This document shows, piece after piece, positions 45,158 through 54,164 of a DNA stretch of 64,000 nt. Numbering within the stretch: the stretch's first letter is position 1; each line of letters starts with the position of its first letter. The position numbers and the translations under genes are program-made. The stretch lies in NCBI GenBank assembly GCA_963777725.1, contig CAVZRR010000006.1, positions 1 through 64,000 of the forward strand, read 5' to 3'. The notes beneath the pieces were generated by a model that was given only the letters and a program-made list of their open reading frames with translations, had not been told where the DNA came from and did no database searches. The DNA comes from RPQJ01 sp963777725. Lineage in GTDB: Bacteria; Pseudomonadota; Gammaproteobacteria; Steroidobacterales; Steroidobacteraceae.

Positions 45158-46363
45158 TCAGCGCAACTCGCGCGAGCGAACGAACGCCACGATCCTCCGC
45201 GCCGCCTCGACGCAATCGTCCACCGACGCGACCAGCGAGATCCGCACGCGACCGCGACCCGGATTGCCGCCGGGCGTGTCACGGGCGAGATACGAACCCG
45301 GCAGCACCGTGACGTGTTGCTGCTCGAACAAGCCCCGTGCGAACGCTTCGTCGTCGCCGACCTCGAGCCACAGATAGAACGCGCCGTCGGGCAGCTCGAC
45401 ATCGAGCACCTCGCGCAGCATCGGTACGACGGCCGTGAATTTCTCGCGGTAGAGCCGGCGGTTCTCGCGCACGTGTGCCTCGTCCTGCCAGGCCGGAATG
45501 CTTGCAAGCTGCGTGTGCACGGGCACCGCGCAGCCGTGGTACGTGCGATACAGGCGGAACCCGTCGAGGATGCGCGCGTCGCCCGCGGCGAAGCCCGAAC
45601 GCAGGCCCGGAACGCTCGAGCGCTTCGACAGGCTGTGAAAAACGACGCAGCGCTCGAACGTGGAATGGCCCATCGCGTGCGCAACCTGCAGCAGGCCCGG
45701 CGGCGGTTGCGCCTCGTCCGGATAGATCTCCGAATAGCATTCATCGGACGCGATCACGAACCCGTGCTGCGCCGAGAGTTCGAGTGCGCGGCGCAGGTAC
45801 GCTTCCGGCATGACCGCGCCGGTCGGGTTTCCGGGGCTGCAGAGGAACAGCACCTGGCAGCGATCCCAGAGCGCCGCGTCGACCTCGTCGAGATTCGGCA
45901 GGTAACCGAGCTCGCGATCGCAGTTCAGGTACACCGGTTCGGCGCCGGCGAGCAGCGCGGCGCCCTCGTAGATCTGGTAGAACGGATTCGGCATCAGCAC
46001 GGCCGGCGCGGGCCGCGACGAATCGACCACGGCCTGCACGAATGCGAACAGTCCCTCGCGCGTGCCGTTGACCGGCAGCACCATCGCGCCGGCATCGACG
46101 GATCCGGACGGCAGGCCGAAACGCGTTTCCAGCCAGCGTGCGATGACTGCGCGCAGCTCGGGCAGTCCGGCCGCGAGCGGATAGCTGCCGAGCGTGTCGA
46201 GCGCGCGCGTCAGGGCTGCACCGACGAATGCGGGCGGGGCGTGCTTCGGCTCGCCGATCGAAAGCGGAATGTGGCGCAGTCCGGCCGGCGGCGCTGCGTC
46301 CGCGAGCAGCGCGCGCAGTCGCTCGAACGGGTAGGGCCGCAGTTGCCGGAGGCGCGGGTTCAT
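45158..46363 (-). CDS. dapC: Succinyldiaminopimelate transaminase
   Basis: 401-residue class I/II PLP aminotransferase. The PLP lysine is in FHSLSKRSSVPGLRSGF, with upstream cofactor residues in LPVNGTREGLFAF, CSPGNPTGAV and DECYSEIY. It makes N-succinyl-LL-diaminopimelate from the DapD product. It starts ten bases after glnD stops, the standard gammaproteobacterial order glnD-dapC-dapD. Confidence 0.94.
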   Translation of the reverse strand: MNPRLRQLRPYPFERLRALLADAAPPAGLRHIPLSIGEPKHAPPAFVGAALTRALDTLGSYPLAAGLPELRAVIARWLETRFGLPSGSVDAGAMVLPVNGTREGLFAFVQAVVDSSRPAPAVLMPNPFYQIYEGAALLAGAEPVYLNCDRELGYLPNLDEVDAALWDRCQVLFLCSPGNPTGAVMPEAYLRRALELSAQHGFVIASDECYSEIYPDEAQPPPGLLQVAHAMGHSTFERCVVFHSLSKRSSVPGLRSGFAAGDARILDGFRLYRTYHGCAVPVHTQLASIPAWQDEAHVRENRRLYREKFTAVVPMLREVLDVELPDGAFYLWLEVGDDEAFARGLFEQQHVTVLPGSYLARDTPGGNPGRGRVRISLVASVDDCVEAARRIVAFVRSRELR

Positions 46364-46373
46364 GGCGCCGGGT

Positions 46374-49085
46374 TCAGGCGATCTTCGCCGCCTCGCGCCG
46401 GTCGAGTGACTCGGTCAGCTTGTCCTGCAGGCGGAGGCGGGCGTCCTCGTCGAGGGGATGCCCGCGGTCGTCGGTCACGTAGAAGACGTCTTCGGCGCGC
46501 TCGCCGATGGTCATGATGCGGGCCATGACCACGTCCACGCGTTCGGCGAGCAGCACCTTGCCGATCTCCGACAGCAGGCCCGGCCGGTCGCCCGCAATCA
46601 GCTCGAGGATCGTGTGCTGCCGCGCCGCGTCCTCGGTGAACGTGATCTGCGTCGGGGTCGAGAACATCCGCACCTGGCGCGGCGCACGGCGCGTCACGGT
46701 GGGCGGTGTCGCCTCCTCGGGCAGCTGCAGCACGCGCCACAACTGGCGTTCGATTTCTTGCGCACGGTGGCGATCCGCGACTGGCAGCCCGGTGTCCTCG
46801 AGGACGAGATAAGTATCGAGGCTCAGGCCGCCGTCGAGCGGCGTGATGCGCGCATCGAGGATGTTCAGTCCCATCTGGTCGAGCAGCGCCGTGGTGCGCG
46901 CGAAATTGTGCTGCCGGTGCGGCATGCAGGTGAGCACGGAATTGCCGCCGCGCTCGATCGCCTCGCGCACGGCGACGAGCGGCGTGTCGTCGCCGGGCTC
47001 GCGATCTGCCAGCAGCCGGGTGTGCCACTCGATCTCCGCGGGCGTGTGCCGCAGGAAATAGCTGTCGTTCATGCGCGCCCAGACGGCGGCGGCATGGGCC
47101 ATGTCCACGCCGTGTCGCGTCAGCAGCTCGGAGGCTGCGGCGCGCGTTTCGGCGACGAGCTCCTCCTGGTCCACGGCCGTCTCGAGTCCGCGACGCAGCG
47201 CCCGCTTGGTGCGTTCGTAGAAATCGTGAAACAGCGACGCCTTCCAGGAATTCCACAGCTTCGGGTTCGTGCCCCGCACGTCAGCGATCGTGAGCAGGTA
47301 GAGGTAGTCCAGGTGGGCCTGGTCGCCCACGGCGCGCGCGAAGTCGTGGATCACCGCAGGATCGGAGATGTCCTTCTTCTGCGCCGTGACCGAGAGCAGC
47401 AGGTGATTGCGCACCAGCCACGCGACCAGGCGGGCGTCGTAACGCGAGAGTCCCTGCTCGAGGCAGAAGGCCTCGGCGTCCACGGCGCCGAGCTCGGAGT
47501 GGTCACCGCCGCGGCCCTTGGCGATGTCGTGGAACAGCGCCGCGAAGTACGCGAGCTCGGGCTTCGGCAGCTTCTCCATGAGCCGCGACAGGTTCGGCAG
47601 CTCGTGGGCGAAGCGCGGCAAGGCGAGCCGCCGGAGGTTGCGCACGACGAACAGCGTGTGGGCATCCACCGTGTAGGCGTGGAACAGGTCGTACTGCATG
47701 CGCCCGACGATGCGGCCGAAGGCCGGGATGTAGCGGCCGAGCACGCCGTAGAGATTCATGCGCCGCAGCTCGTGCGTCACGCCCTGGGGCGCGCGCATGA
47801 AGTCGAGGAACAGCCGGTGGTTGCGCGGGTGCTGGCGGAATTCCTCGTCGATCAGCCACAGGTGACGGCCGAGCGCGCGAATCGTCGTGGCCCGCACGCC
47901 GCGCAGCTCCGGGTGGTCCTGCATGAGCCGGAAGAGCTCGAGGATCGCCGACGGATGCCGGGCGAAGACGTCGTCGGCGGTCACCTCGAGATAGTCGTTG
48001 CGGACCTGGAAGCGCGGATTGAGCGGGACGATGCTGGTTTCGCTGTCGCTCAGCAGCGCCTCGCGAAACAGCTGCAGCAACATCTCGTTCAGCAGGCTCA
48101 CGTCCATGGCCGTGCGGTAGTAGCGCTGCATGAACTGCTCGACCGCCAGCGTGTAGGTGGCGTCCTCGTAGCCGAACATCCGCGCGAGCCGGATCTGGTG
48201 GTCGAACAGCAGCCGGTCCTCGCGCCGCCCGGTGATCACGTGCAGCGCGAAACGGACTTTCCACAGGAACGCCTGCGCGGTGCGCAGCTTGCGCAGCTCC
48301 GCCGCGGTGAGGAACCCGTGCTCGACCAGCTCGTCGAAGGTCTCGGCGCCGAAGTGCCGTTTCGCGACCCAGCCGATGGTCTGGATGTCGCGCAGGCCCC
48401 CTGGGCTCGTCTTTACGTTCGGCTCGAGGTTGTACGCGGTGTCGTGGTGGCGGTGGTGCCGCGCCTGCTGCTCCGCCACCTTCGCCTCGAAGAAGGCCTG
48501 TGACGACCAGACGCTGTCCTGAGCGAGCGCGCGACGCATCGCCTGGAAAAGGTAGTCCGGCCCCGACAGGAGCCGTGCCTCGATCAGCGTGGTGGCGACG
48601 CTGACGTCCGCGGCGCTCTCGCGCTGGCAGTCGTCGATCGTGCGCACGCTGTGCCCGACCTCGAGACCGATGTCCCACAGGAACGCGAGGAAGCGCTCGA
48701 TGCCCTCATGGTCGCCCGCCATCTCGCTCTTCGGCAGCAGGATCAGCACGTCGATGTCGGAGCAGGGATGCAGCTCGCCGCGCCCAAAGCCACCCACGGC
48801 GATCAGCGCGACGTCCTTTTCGCCGGGTCCCGCGTGCAGCGCCCAGGCTTGTCGCAGCACGACGTCGACCATGCGCGCACGGTCGCGGACCAAGGCCTCG
48901 ATCGGCTCGTCGTCCTCGAGCCGCTGCTTCAGGGCATCGTGGCCCGCGGCCAGCGCTGCGCGAAACCCGGCCACCGGATCGGTGCCCGCCTGCAATGCCG
49001 CGGGCAGCGTCTCGAGGAACGGCCACGACGGCAGCGGCACGCGGCCGGCGGCGGTCTCGAACTCTTCGGCGGGAGTTGCGGCCAT
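46374..49085 (-). CDS. glnD: Bifunctional uridylyltransferase/uridylyl-removing enzyme (PII)
   Basis: 903-residue nitrogen sensor that modifies and demodifies the PII proteins in response to glutamine. The nucleotidyltransferase site is AVGGFGRGELHPCSDIDVLIL, the HD hydrolase domain contains ALFHDIAKGRGGDHS, and two C-terminal ACT domains follow. The ATG at 49085 lies seven bases after the map stop and is preferred over an earlier in-frame ATG inside map. Confidence 0.96.
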   Translation of the reverse strand: MAATPAEEFETAAGRVPLPSWPFLETLPAALQAGTDPVAGFRAALAAGHDALKQRLEDDEPIEALVRDRARMVDVVLRQAWALHAGPGEKDVALIAVGGFGRGELHPCSDIDVLILLPKSEMAGDHEGIERFLAFLWDIGLEVGHSVRTIDDCQRESAADVSVATTLIEARLLSGPDYLFQAMRRALAQDSVWSSQAFFEAKVAEQQARHHRHHDTAYNLEPNVKTSPGGLRDIQTIGWVAKRHFGAETFDELVEHGFLTAAELRKLRTAQAFLWKVRFALHVITGRREDRLLFDHQIRLARMFGYEDATYTLAVEQFMQRYYRTAMDVSLLNEMLLQLFREALLSDSETSIVPLNPRFQVRNDYLEVTADDVFARHPSAILELFRLMQDHPELRGVRATTIRALGRHLWLIDEEFRQHPRNHRLFLDFMRAPQGVTHELRRMNLYGVLGRYIPAFGRIVGRMQYDLFHAYTVDAHTLFVVRNLRRLALPRFAHELPNLSRLMEKLPKPELAYFAALFHDIAKGRGGDHSELGAVDAEAFCLEQGLSRYDARLVAWLVRNHLLLSVTAQKKDISDPAVIHDFARAVGDQAHLDYLYLLTIADVRGTNPKLWNSWKASLFHDFYERTKRALRRGLETAVDQEELVAETRAAASELLTRHGVDMAHAAAVWARMNDSYFLRHTPAEIEWHTRLLADREPGDDTPLVAVREAIERGGNSVLTCMPHRQHNFARTTALLDQMGLNILDARITPLDGGLSLDTYLVLEDTGLPVADRHRAQEIERQLWRVLQLPEEATPPTVTRRAPRQVRMFSTPTQITFTEDAARQHTILELIAGDRPGLLSEIGKVLLAERVDVVMARIMTIGERAEDVFYVTDDRGHPLDEDARLRLQDKLTESLDRREAAKIA

Positions 49086-49092
49086 GCGCGGC

Positions 49093-49914
49093 TCAGGCCG
49101 GCGGGCGTTCCCGGGCACCGAGCGTCAGCACCTCGAAGCCGTCGCGCGTCACGAGGATCGTGTGCTCCCATTGCGCCGACAGCGAGTGATCGCGGGTGAT
49201 GACCGTCCAGCCGTCGGGCAGCAGGCGCACGTCGCGCCGTCCGGCGTTGACCATGGGCTCGATCGTGAACGTCATGCCGGCGGAGAGCACCAGCCCCGTG
49301 CCGGCCGTGCCGTAGTGCAGTACCTGCGGGTCTTCGTGGAAGCCGCGCCCGATGCCGTGGCCGCAGTACTCGCGCACCACGGTGTAGTGATTGCCCTCGA
49401 CGAACTGCTGGATCGCAGCACCGATGTCGCCCAGGCGCGCGCCCGGACGCACGGTGCGGATGCCGAGCCACATCGCCTGGTAGGTGACGTCCACCAGTCG
49501 CTGCACGTGCGGCGGAATGCGCCCCACGGCATACATGCGGCTCGAGTCGCCGTGGAACCCGTCCTTGATCACGGTGACGTCGATGTTCACGACGTCGCCC
49601 TGCTTGAGGCGGCGATCGCCGGGGATGCCGTGGCAGACGACGTGGTTGACCGAGGTGCAGATCGACTTCGGAAAGCCGCGATAGCCGAGTGGCGCCGGGA
49701 TGGCCTGCTGGCGCTCGACGATGTAGTCGTGGCAGATGCGGTCGAGTTCCTCGGTCGAAACGCCGGGGACCACGTACTCGCCGATCATGTCGAGTACCTC
49801 GGCGGCCAGGCGGCCCGCGATTCGCATGGCGTCCTGTTCCGCGGCGGACTTCACCGTCACGTTGCCGGCGCTGTCGGAGCGCCAGGGGGTCGAAGCCGGC
49901 TCGGGTTGCTGCAT
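49093..49914 (-). CDS. map: Methionine aminopeptidase type I
   Basis: 273-residue dinuclear metallopeptidase that removes the initiator Met. The five metal ligands are visible: Asp in VNIDVTVIKDGFHGDSS (two), His in GHGIGRGFHEDP, Glu in FTIEPMV and Glu in WEHTIL. The ATG at 49914 gives a short extra N-terminus; GTG 49860 would start at VTVKSAAEQDAMR, the position usual for the family. It diverges from rpsB, the normal map-rpsB arrangement. Confidence 0.94.
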   Translation of the reverse strand: MQQPEPASTPWRSDSAGNVTVKSAAEQDAMRIAGRLAAEVLDMIGEYVVPGVSTEELDRICHDYIVERQQAIPAPLGYRGFPKSICTSVNHVVCHGIPGDRRLKQGDVVNIDVTVIKDGFHGDSSRMYAVGRIPPHVQRLVDVTYQAMWLGIRTVRPGARLGDIGAAIQQFVEGNHYTVVREYCGHGIGRGFHEDPQVLHYGTAGTGLVLSAGMTFTIEPMVNAGRRDVRLLPDGWTVITRDHSLSAQWEHTILVTRDGFEVLTLGARERPPA

Positions 49915-49963
49915 GGTGGTGGGCGCGTCCAGTCCTCCTCGGCGGCCGGGAGGGTGCAAGTAT

Positions 49964-49991
49964 TTGAAGAAACGGAAACTTATGGTATAAA
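49964..49991 (+). promoter_or_regulatory. Promoter of rpsB-tsf
   Basis: TTGAAG (49964-49969) and TATAAA (49986-49991) are 16 bases apart, followed by a GC-rich discriminator (GCGCGGCC). It lies about 130 bases before rpsB and faces away from map. Confidence 0.7.
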
Positions 49992-50040
49992 GCGCGGCCT
50001 TTTTTCACAACCAAATCCGCACACGCACCGGCACATGTGG

Positions 50041-50100
50041 CTGGGTGCCCGCCAAACCACTGGGTCTGGCGGGTTGCCGCATGGGGTGCGTGGAGGCCAA
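50041..50100 (+). ncRNA. Candidate S2 leader RNA
   Basis: The 120-base leader before rpsB contains the hairpin CCCGCCA (50048-50054) / TGGCGGG (50067-50073) and a following GC-rich purine stretch up to the AAGGAG site. Ribosomal protein S2 autoregulates its operon through leader structure in enterics. The match here is by position and fold potential, not by aligned sequence. Confidence 0.4.
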
Positions 50101-50120
50101 ACCCGACAAGGAGACTTTCG

Positions 50121-51119
50121 ATGACCAGCATGTCCATGCGGCAGATGCTGGAAGCGGGTGTTCACTTCGGACACCAAACCCGCTTCTGGAACCCGAAGAT
50201 GGCCCCCTACATCTTCGGCGAGCGTAACCGGATCCACATCATCAACCTCGAGAAGTCGCTGCCCCTCTACCTCGAGGCGGCCGGCTTCGTGAAGAATCTC
50301 GTCGCCGACGGTGGCCGCGTGCTGTTCGTCGGCACCAAGCGCTCGGCGCGCGAGGCCGTCGCCCGCGAGGCGACCCGCTGCGGCATGCCCTACGTGAGCC
50401 ACCGCTGGCTCGGCGGCATGCTCACCAATTTCAAGACCATCCGCCAGTCCATCCGCCGCCTCGCGGAGATCGACGAGATGGCTGCGAACGGCCTGCTCGA
50501 CCAGCGCAGCAAGCGTGAGGCGATGATGATGCGCCGCGAGCGCGAGAAGCTCGACCGCAGCCTTGGCGGCATCCGCGAGATGGACGGCCTGCCGGACGTG
50601 CTGTTCGTCGTCGACGTGGGCCACGAGAAGATCGCGATCCACGAAGCGCAGAAGCTGGGCATCCCGGTCGTCGCGATCGTGGATACCAACTGCTCGCCGG
50701 ACGGCATCAGCTACGTGATTCCGGGCAACGACGACGCGATGCGCGCCATCGAGCTCTATGCCGGCGGCATCGCCGACGCGGTGATCGAGGGTCGCGCCAC
50801 GTTGCCGGACGTGCCGGTCGGCGAGGACGAGTTCGTCGAGCTCGACGAGGAAGGCAAGCCGCGCCCGAAGGGCGCCGGCCAGAAGCGTCGGGCCGTCCCG
50901 GCCCGGAAGAAGACCCCGGCCCGCCGCAAGACGGCCGCCGAGTTGGACGTCGCCCCCGAGGCTGCGGCCGCAGAGCTCGCGGAAGCCGACCCGGAGGAGA
51001 GTCCGGAGGCGTTCATGGCGCGCCGTGAGGCTGCCCGCAAGGCAGCTCCCGCTGCGGCTGCTGTGCCGCAGGCTGCTGCGCCGGCCGCCGCCGAGGCCGC
51101 CGCGGGCGAGGGAGAATGA
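50121..51119 (+). CDS. rpsB: 30S ribosomal protein S2 with long C-terminal tail
   Basis: 332-residue S2. The core (MRQMLEAGVHFGHQTRFWNPKM, LFVGTKRSAREAV, RWLGGMLTNFKTI, PVVAIVDTNCSPDGI) is standard up to about residue 235. The remaining 95 residues are a basic then acidic Ala-rich tail (KRRAVPARKKTPARRKTAAE, then Ala/Pro/Glu repeats). E. coli S2 is 241 residues, so the tail is an extension of about 90. The ATG at 50121 has AAGGAG eight bases upstream. Confidence 0.96.
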   Translation: MTSMSMRQMLEAGVHFGHQTRFWNPKMAPYIFGERNRIHIINLEKSLPLYLEAAGFVKNLVADGGRVLFVGTKRSAREAVAREATRCGMPYVSHRWLGGMLTNFKTIRQSIRRLAEIDEMAANGLLDQRSKREAMMMRREREKLDRSLGGIREMDGLPDVLFVVDVGHEKIAIHEAQKLGIPVVAIVDTNCSPDGISYVIPGNDDAMRAIELYAGGIADAVIEGRATLPDVPVGEDEFVELDEEGKPRPKGAGQKRRAVPARKKTPARRKTAAELDVAPEAAAAELAEADPEESPEAFMARREAARKAAPAAAAVPQAAAPAAAEAAAGEGE

Positions 51120-51121
51120 GC

Positions 51122-52009
51122 ATGGCGGTCACCGCTGAAGCCGTCAAAGCCCTGCGTGAGCGCACCGGCGCCGGCATGATGGAGTGCAAGAAGGCGCTCG
51201 TCGAAGCCAATGGCGATCTCGAGGCCGCTGCCGAGGCCATGCGCAAGTCGGGCCTCGCCAAGGCCGACAAGAAGGCGGGCCGCGTCGCCGCCGAGGGCGT
51301 GATCGCGATCGAGCGCGGCGCCGACGGCCGCTCGGCCGCGATCGTCGAAGTGAATTCGGAGACCGATTTCGTCGCCCGCGAGAAGGACTTCCAGTCGTTC
51401 GCCGCCGACGTGGCGAAGGCGGCGCTGGCCGCGCGTCCGGCGGACCTCGAGGCGCTGCTCGCGACGCAGCTGCCCACGGGCCAGACCGTCGAGGAGACGC
51501 GCCGGGCGTTGATCGCGCGGATCGGCGAAAACATCGGCGTGCGCAGGTTCGAGATCGTGACCACGGCAGGCCACCTCGCGAGCTACCTGCACGGCAGCCG
51601 CATCGGCACGCTGGTGCTGCTCGAGGGTGGCGACGAGACGCTCGGCCGCGACCTCGCGATGCACGTGGCGGCCATCAATCCGCAGTACCTGTCCGTCGAC
51701 CAAGTGCCGGCCGATTTCCTCGCCAAGGAGCGCGAAATCGAGATGGCGAAGGCCGAGGCCGAGGCGCAGGGCAAGAAGCCGCGGGAAATCATCGCCAAGA
51801 TGGTCGAGGGGCGGCTGCGCAAGTCGCTCGGCGAAATCACGCTGCTCGGGCAGCCGTTCGTCCGCGATCCTGAAGTGACGGTCGAGAAGCTGCTCGCGAA
51901 GTCGGGCGCCAAGGTGCACGGTTACGTGCGCTACGAGGTCGGCGCCGGCATCGAGAAGAAGCAGGAGAACTTCGCGGCCGAGGTGATGGCAGCGGTGCGG
52001 GGCGGCTGA
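51122..52009 (+). CDS. tsf: Elongation factor Ts
   Basis: 295-residue guanine-nucleotide exchange factor for EF-Tu. The N-terminal module VKALRERTGAGMMECKKALVEANGD and the NSETDFVAR motif are diagnostic, with both core subdomains present. Two ATGs are possible (51116 and 51122); the second has AGGGAG at ideal spacing and matches the family N-terminus. It is followed by an intrinsic terminator. Confidence 0.97.
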   Translation: MAVTAEAVKALRERTGAGMMECKKALVEANGDLEAAAEAMRKSGLAKADKKAGRVAAEGVIAIERGADGRSAAIVEVNSETDFVAREKDFQSFAADVAKAALAARPADLEALLATQLPTGQTVEETRRALIARIGENIGVRRFEIVTTAGHLASYLHGSRIGTLVLLEGGDETLGRDLAMHVAAINPQYLSVDQVPADFLAKEREIEMAKAEAEAQGKKPREIIAKMVEGRLRKSLGEITLLGQPFVRDPEVTVEKLLAKSGAKVHGYVRYEVGAGIEKKQENFAAEVMAAVRGG

Positions 52010-52037
52010 ACGACTGCAGGACGCTGCGACACTCAAT

Positions 52038-52063
52038 GGAACCCCGCCCCGGCGGGGTTCCTT
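52038..52063 (+). terminator. Intrinsic terminator of rpsB-tsf
   Basis: GGAACCCCGCC and GGCGGGGTTCC form a perfect 11-bp stem with a two-base loop, followed by TTAT. It ends in the -10 box of the next promoter, so termination of rpsB-tsf and initiation of pyrH are overlapped. Confidence 0.85.
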
Positions 52064-52068
52064 ATAAT
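52063..52068 (+). promoter_or_regulatory. -10 element of pyrH-frr
   Basis: A consensus TATAAT begins at the end of the tsf terminator and 28 bases before the pyrH ATG. The -35 region would fall within the terminator stem and shows no match to consensus. Confidence 0.5.
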
Positions 52069-52095
52069 GGCACCCGTCAAGAGGCGACGTACCCG

Positions 52096-52827
52096 ATGGC
52101 CCCACCCGAAGACGGCAAGCCCGCATACCGACGCATCCTGGTCAAGCTCTCGGGCGAGGCCCTGATGGGCGAGGCCGACTACGGCATCGATCCCCTGTTC
52201 ATCAAGCGCCTGGCCGGCGAACTGCGCGCCATGCGTGAGTACGGCACCGAGGTCGCCGTCGTGATCGGTGGCGGCAACCTGTTCCGCGGCGCGGGCCTCG
52301 CGCGCGCCGGCATGGACCGGGTCACCGCCGACCAGATGGGCATGCTCGCCACGGTGATGAATTCGCTCGCGTTGCAGGATGCGCTCGAGGCCGCGGGTGT
52401 GTTCGTGCGGGTCATGTCTGCGATCCGCATCAACGAGGTCTGCGAGGACTACATCCGCCGCCGGGCGGTGCGCCACCTCGAGAAGGGACGCGTGACGATC
52501 TTCGCCGCCGGCACCGGCAGCCCGTTCTTCACGACCGACTCCGCCGCCAGCCTGCGAGCGATCGAGATCGAGGCGGACCTGCTGGTCAAGGCCACCAAGG
52601 TGGACGGGGTCTACGACTCCGATCCGATGCTGAATCCAGGCGCCCGCCGCTACGATCGGCTGACCTACGACCAGGTGCTCGACCAGCGCCTGAACGTGAT
52701 GGACGCGACGGCCATCGTGCTCTGCCGCGACCACCGCCTGCCGCTCAGGGTCATCAACCTGAACGAGCCGGGCGCGCTGGTCCGCGTGGCGCGCGGCGAG
52801 GAAGTCGGCACACTCGTGACCAACTGA
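52096..52827 (+). CDS. pyrH: UMP kinase
   Basis: 243-residue amino-acid-kinase-fold enzyme that phosphorylates UMP to UDP. Motifs are ILVKLSGEALMG, VVIGGGNLFRG, MGMLATVMNSLALQDALE and DLLVKATKVDGVYDSDP. The ATG at 52096 is chosen because the family begins with KRILVKLSGE; earlier codons lie in the terminator. Confidence 0.97.
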   Translation: MAPPEDGKPAYRRILVKLSGEALMGEADYGIDPLFIKRLAGELRAMREYGTEVAVVIGGGNLFRGAGLARAGMDRVTADQMGMLATVMNSLALQDALEAAGVFVRVMSAIRINEVCEDYIRRRAVRHLEKGRVTIFAAGTGSPFFTTDSAASLRAIEIEADLLVKATKVDGVYDSDPMLNPGARRYDRLTYDQVLDQRLNVMDATAIVLCRDHRLPLRVINLNEPGALVRVARGEEVGTLVTN

Positions 52828-52859
52828 GGCGGCGCGGCTGCCGCCCACGGAGACCGCTC

Positions 52860-53417
52860 ATGATCGAGGACATCAAGAAAGACGCGGCCGAACGCATGGG
52901 CAAGTGCGTCGCGGCGCTGAAGAACGAGCTGAAGAAACTGCGCACGGGCCGCGCAAGCACCAACCTGCTCGAGCACCTGCGCGTCGATTATTACGGCAGC
53001 GAAGTGCCGTTGCAGCAGGTCGCGAACGTCGCAGTCGAGGACTCCCGCACGCTGACGGTCGTGCCGTGGGAAAAGCAGATGGTGCCGGTCATCGAGAAGG
53101 CGATCATGAAGTCGGATCTCGGCCTGAACCCGGCGACGGCGGGATCGGTGATCCGCGTGCCGCTGCCCGCGCTCACCGAGGAGCGTCGCCGCGACCTGAG
53201 CAAGGTCGTGCGCCATGAAGGCGAGAACGCCCGCGTCGCGATCCGCAACGTCCGCCGCGACGTCATGCACGAGCTCAAGGAAATGCTCAAGGAGAAGCTG
53301 GTCTCCGAGGACGACGACCACCGTGCCCAGGACGAGGTGCAGAAGCTCACGGACAAGTACGTGGGCGAGGTCGATCTGGTGATCGCCGAGAAGGAAAAGG
53401 AACTGATGCAGGTCTGA
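52860..53417 (+). CDS. frr: Ribosome recycling factor
   Basis: 185-residue factor that splits post-termination ribosomes with EF-G. The tRNA-mimic helices are visible as KNELKKLRTGRAS, YYGSEVPLQQVANV, and RVPLPALTEERRRDLSKVV. It starts 32 bases after pyrH and ends three bases before uppS. Confidence 0.97.
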   Translation: MIEDIKKDAAERMGKCVAALKNELKKLRTGRASTNLLEHLRVDYYGSEVPLQQVANVAVEDSRTLTVVPWEKQMVPVIEKAIMKSDLGLNPATAGSVIRVPLPALTEERRRDLSKVVRHEGENARVAIRNVRRDVMHELKEMLKEKLVSEDDDHRAQDEVQKLTDKYVGEVDLVIAEKEKELMQV

Positions 53418-53420
53418 GCC

Positions 53421-54164
53421 GTGGCGCAACCCCAATCGCGCGCGCCGGGCACTCCGCGTCACGTCGCCGTCATCATGGACGGCAACGGTCGCTGGGCCGC
53501 ACGGCGGGCGATGCCGCGTCACCTCGGGCATCGCGCCGGCGTCAAGGCTGTCCGGGCGACGGTCGAGGGCTGCGCGCGCCGTGGCGTCGAGGCACTGACG
53601 CTGTTCGCGTTCTCGAGCGAGAACTGGGGCCGTCCCGACGAGGAAGTCGCTCGCCTGATGGAGCTCTTCATCGAAGCGATGGACGGCGAGGTCGAGAACC
53701 TGGCCGAACACGGCATCCGCCTGCGGTTCATCGGCGACGTGACGCCATTGAAGCCCCACCTGCTCGACCGCATCGCGGCTGCCGAGGCGCGCACCGCGGC
53801 CGGGCCGAACATGACGCTCTACGTGGCGCTTTCCTATGGCGGTCGCTGGGACATCGCGCGCGCCGCGAGGCGCCTCGCCGAGCGCGCGGTGGCGGGGGAG
53901 ATCCAGCCGGCCGGCATCGACGAGTCGGCCTTTGCCCGGGAGCTGCAACTCGGTGACGCGCCCGATCCGGACCTCTTCATCCGTACCGGCGGCGAGCAGC
54001 GCATCAGCAATTTCCTGCTCTGGCACCTGGCGTACACCGAACTCTATTTCTGCGGCACGCTGTGGCCCGACTTCGACGACGAGGAACTCGAGCGTGCGTT
54101 CCACTATTTCGCAGGCCGGCAGCGCCGCTTCGGCCTGACGGCGAGCCAGGTGTCGAGTGTCTAG
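53421..54164 (+). CDS. uppS: Undecaprenyl diphosphate synthase
   Basis: 247-residue cis-prenyltransferase making the C55 lipid carrier for peptidoglycan and O-antigen. The catalytic Asp lies in VIMDGNGRWA, with GHRAGVKAVR, LFAFSSENW and the C-terminal DLFIRTGGEQRISNFLLW. The start codon is GTG three bases after frr. It overlaps cdsA by eight bases. Confidence 0.96.
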   Translation: MAQPQSRAPGTPRHVAVIMDGNGRWAARRAMPRHLGHRAGVKAVRATVEGCARRGVEALTLFAFSSENWGRPDEEVARLMELFIEAMDGEVENLAEHGIRLRFIGDVTPLKPHLLDRIAAAEARTAAGPNMTLYVALSYGGRWDIARAARRLAERAVAGEIQPAGIDESAFARELQLGDAPDPDLFIRTGGEQRISNFLLWHLAYTELYFCGTLWPDFDDEELERAFHYFAGRQRRFGLTASQVSSV

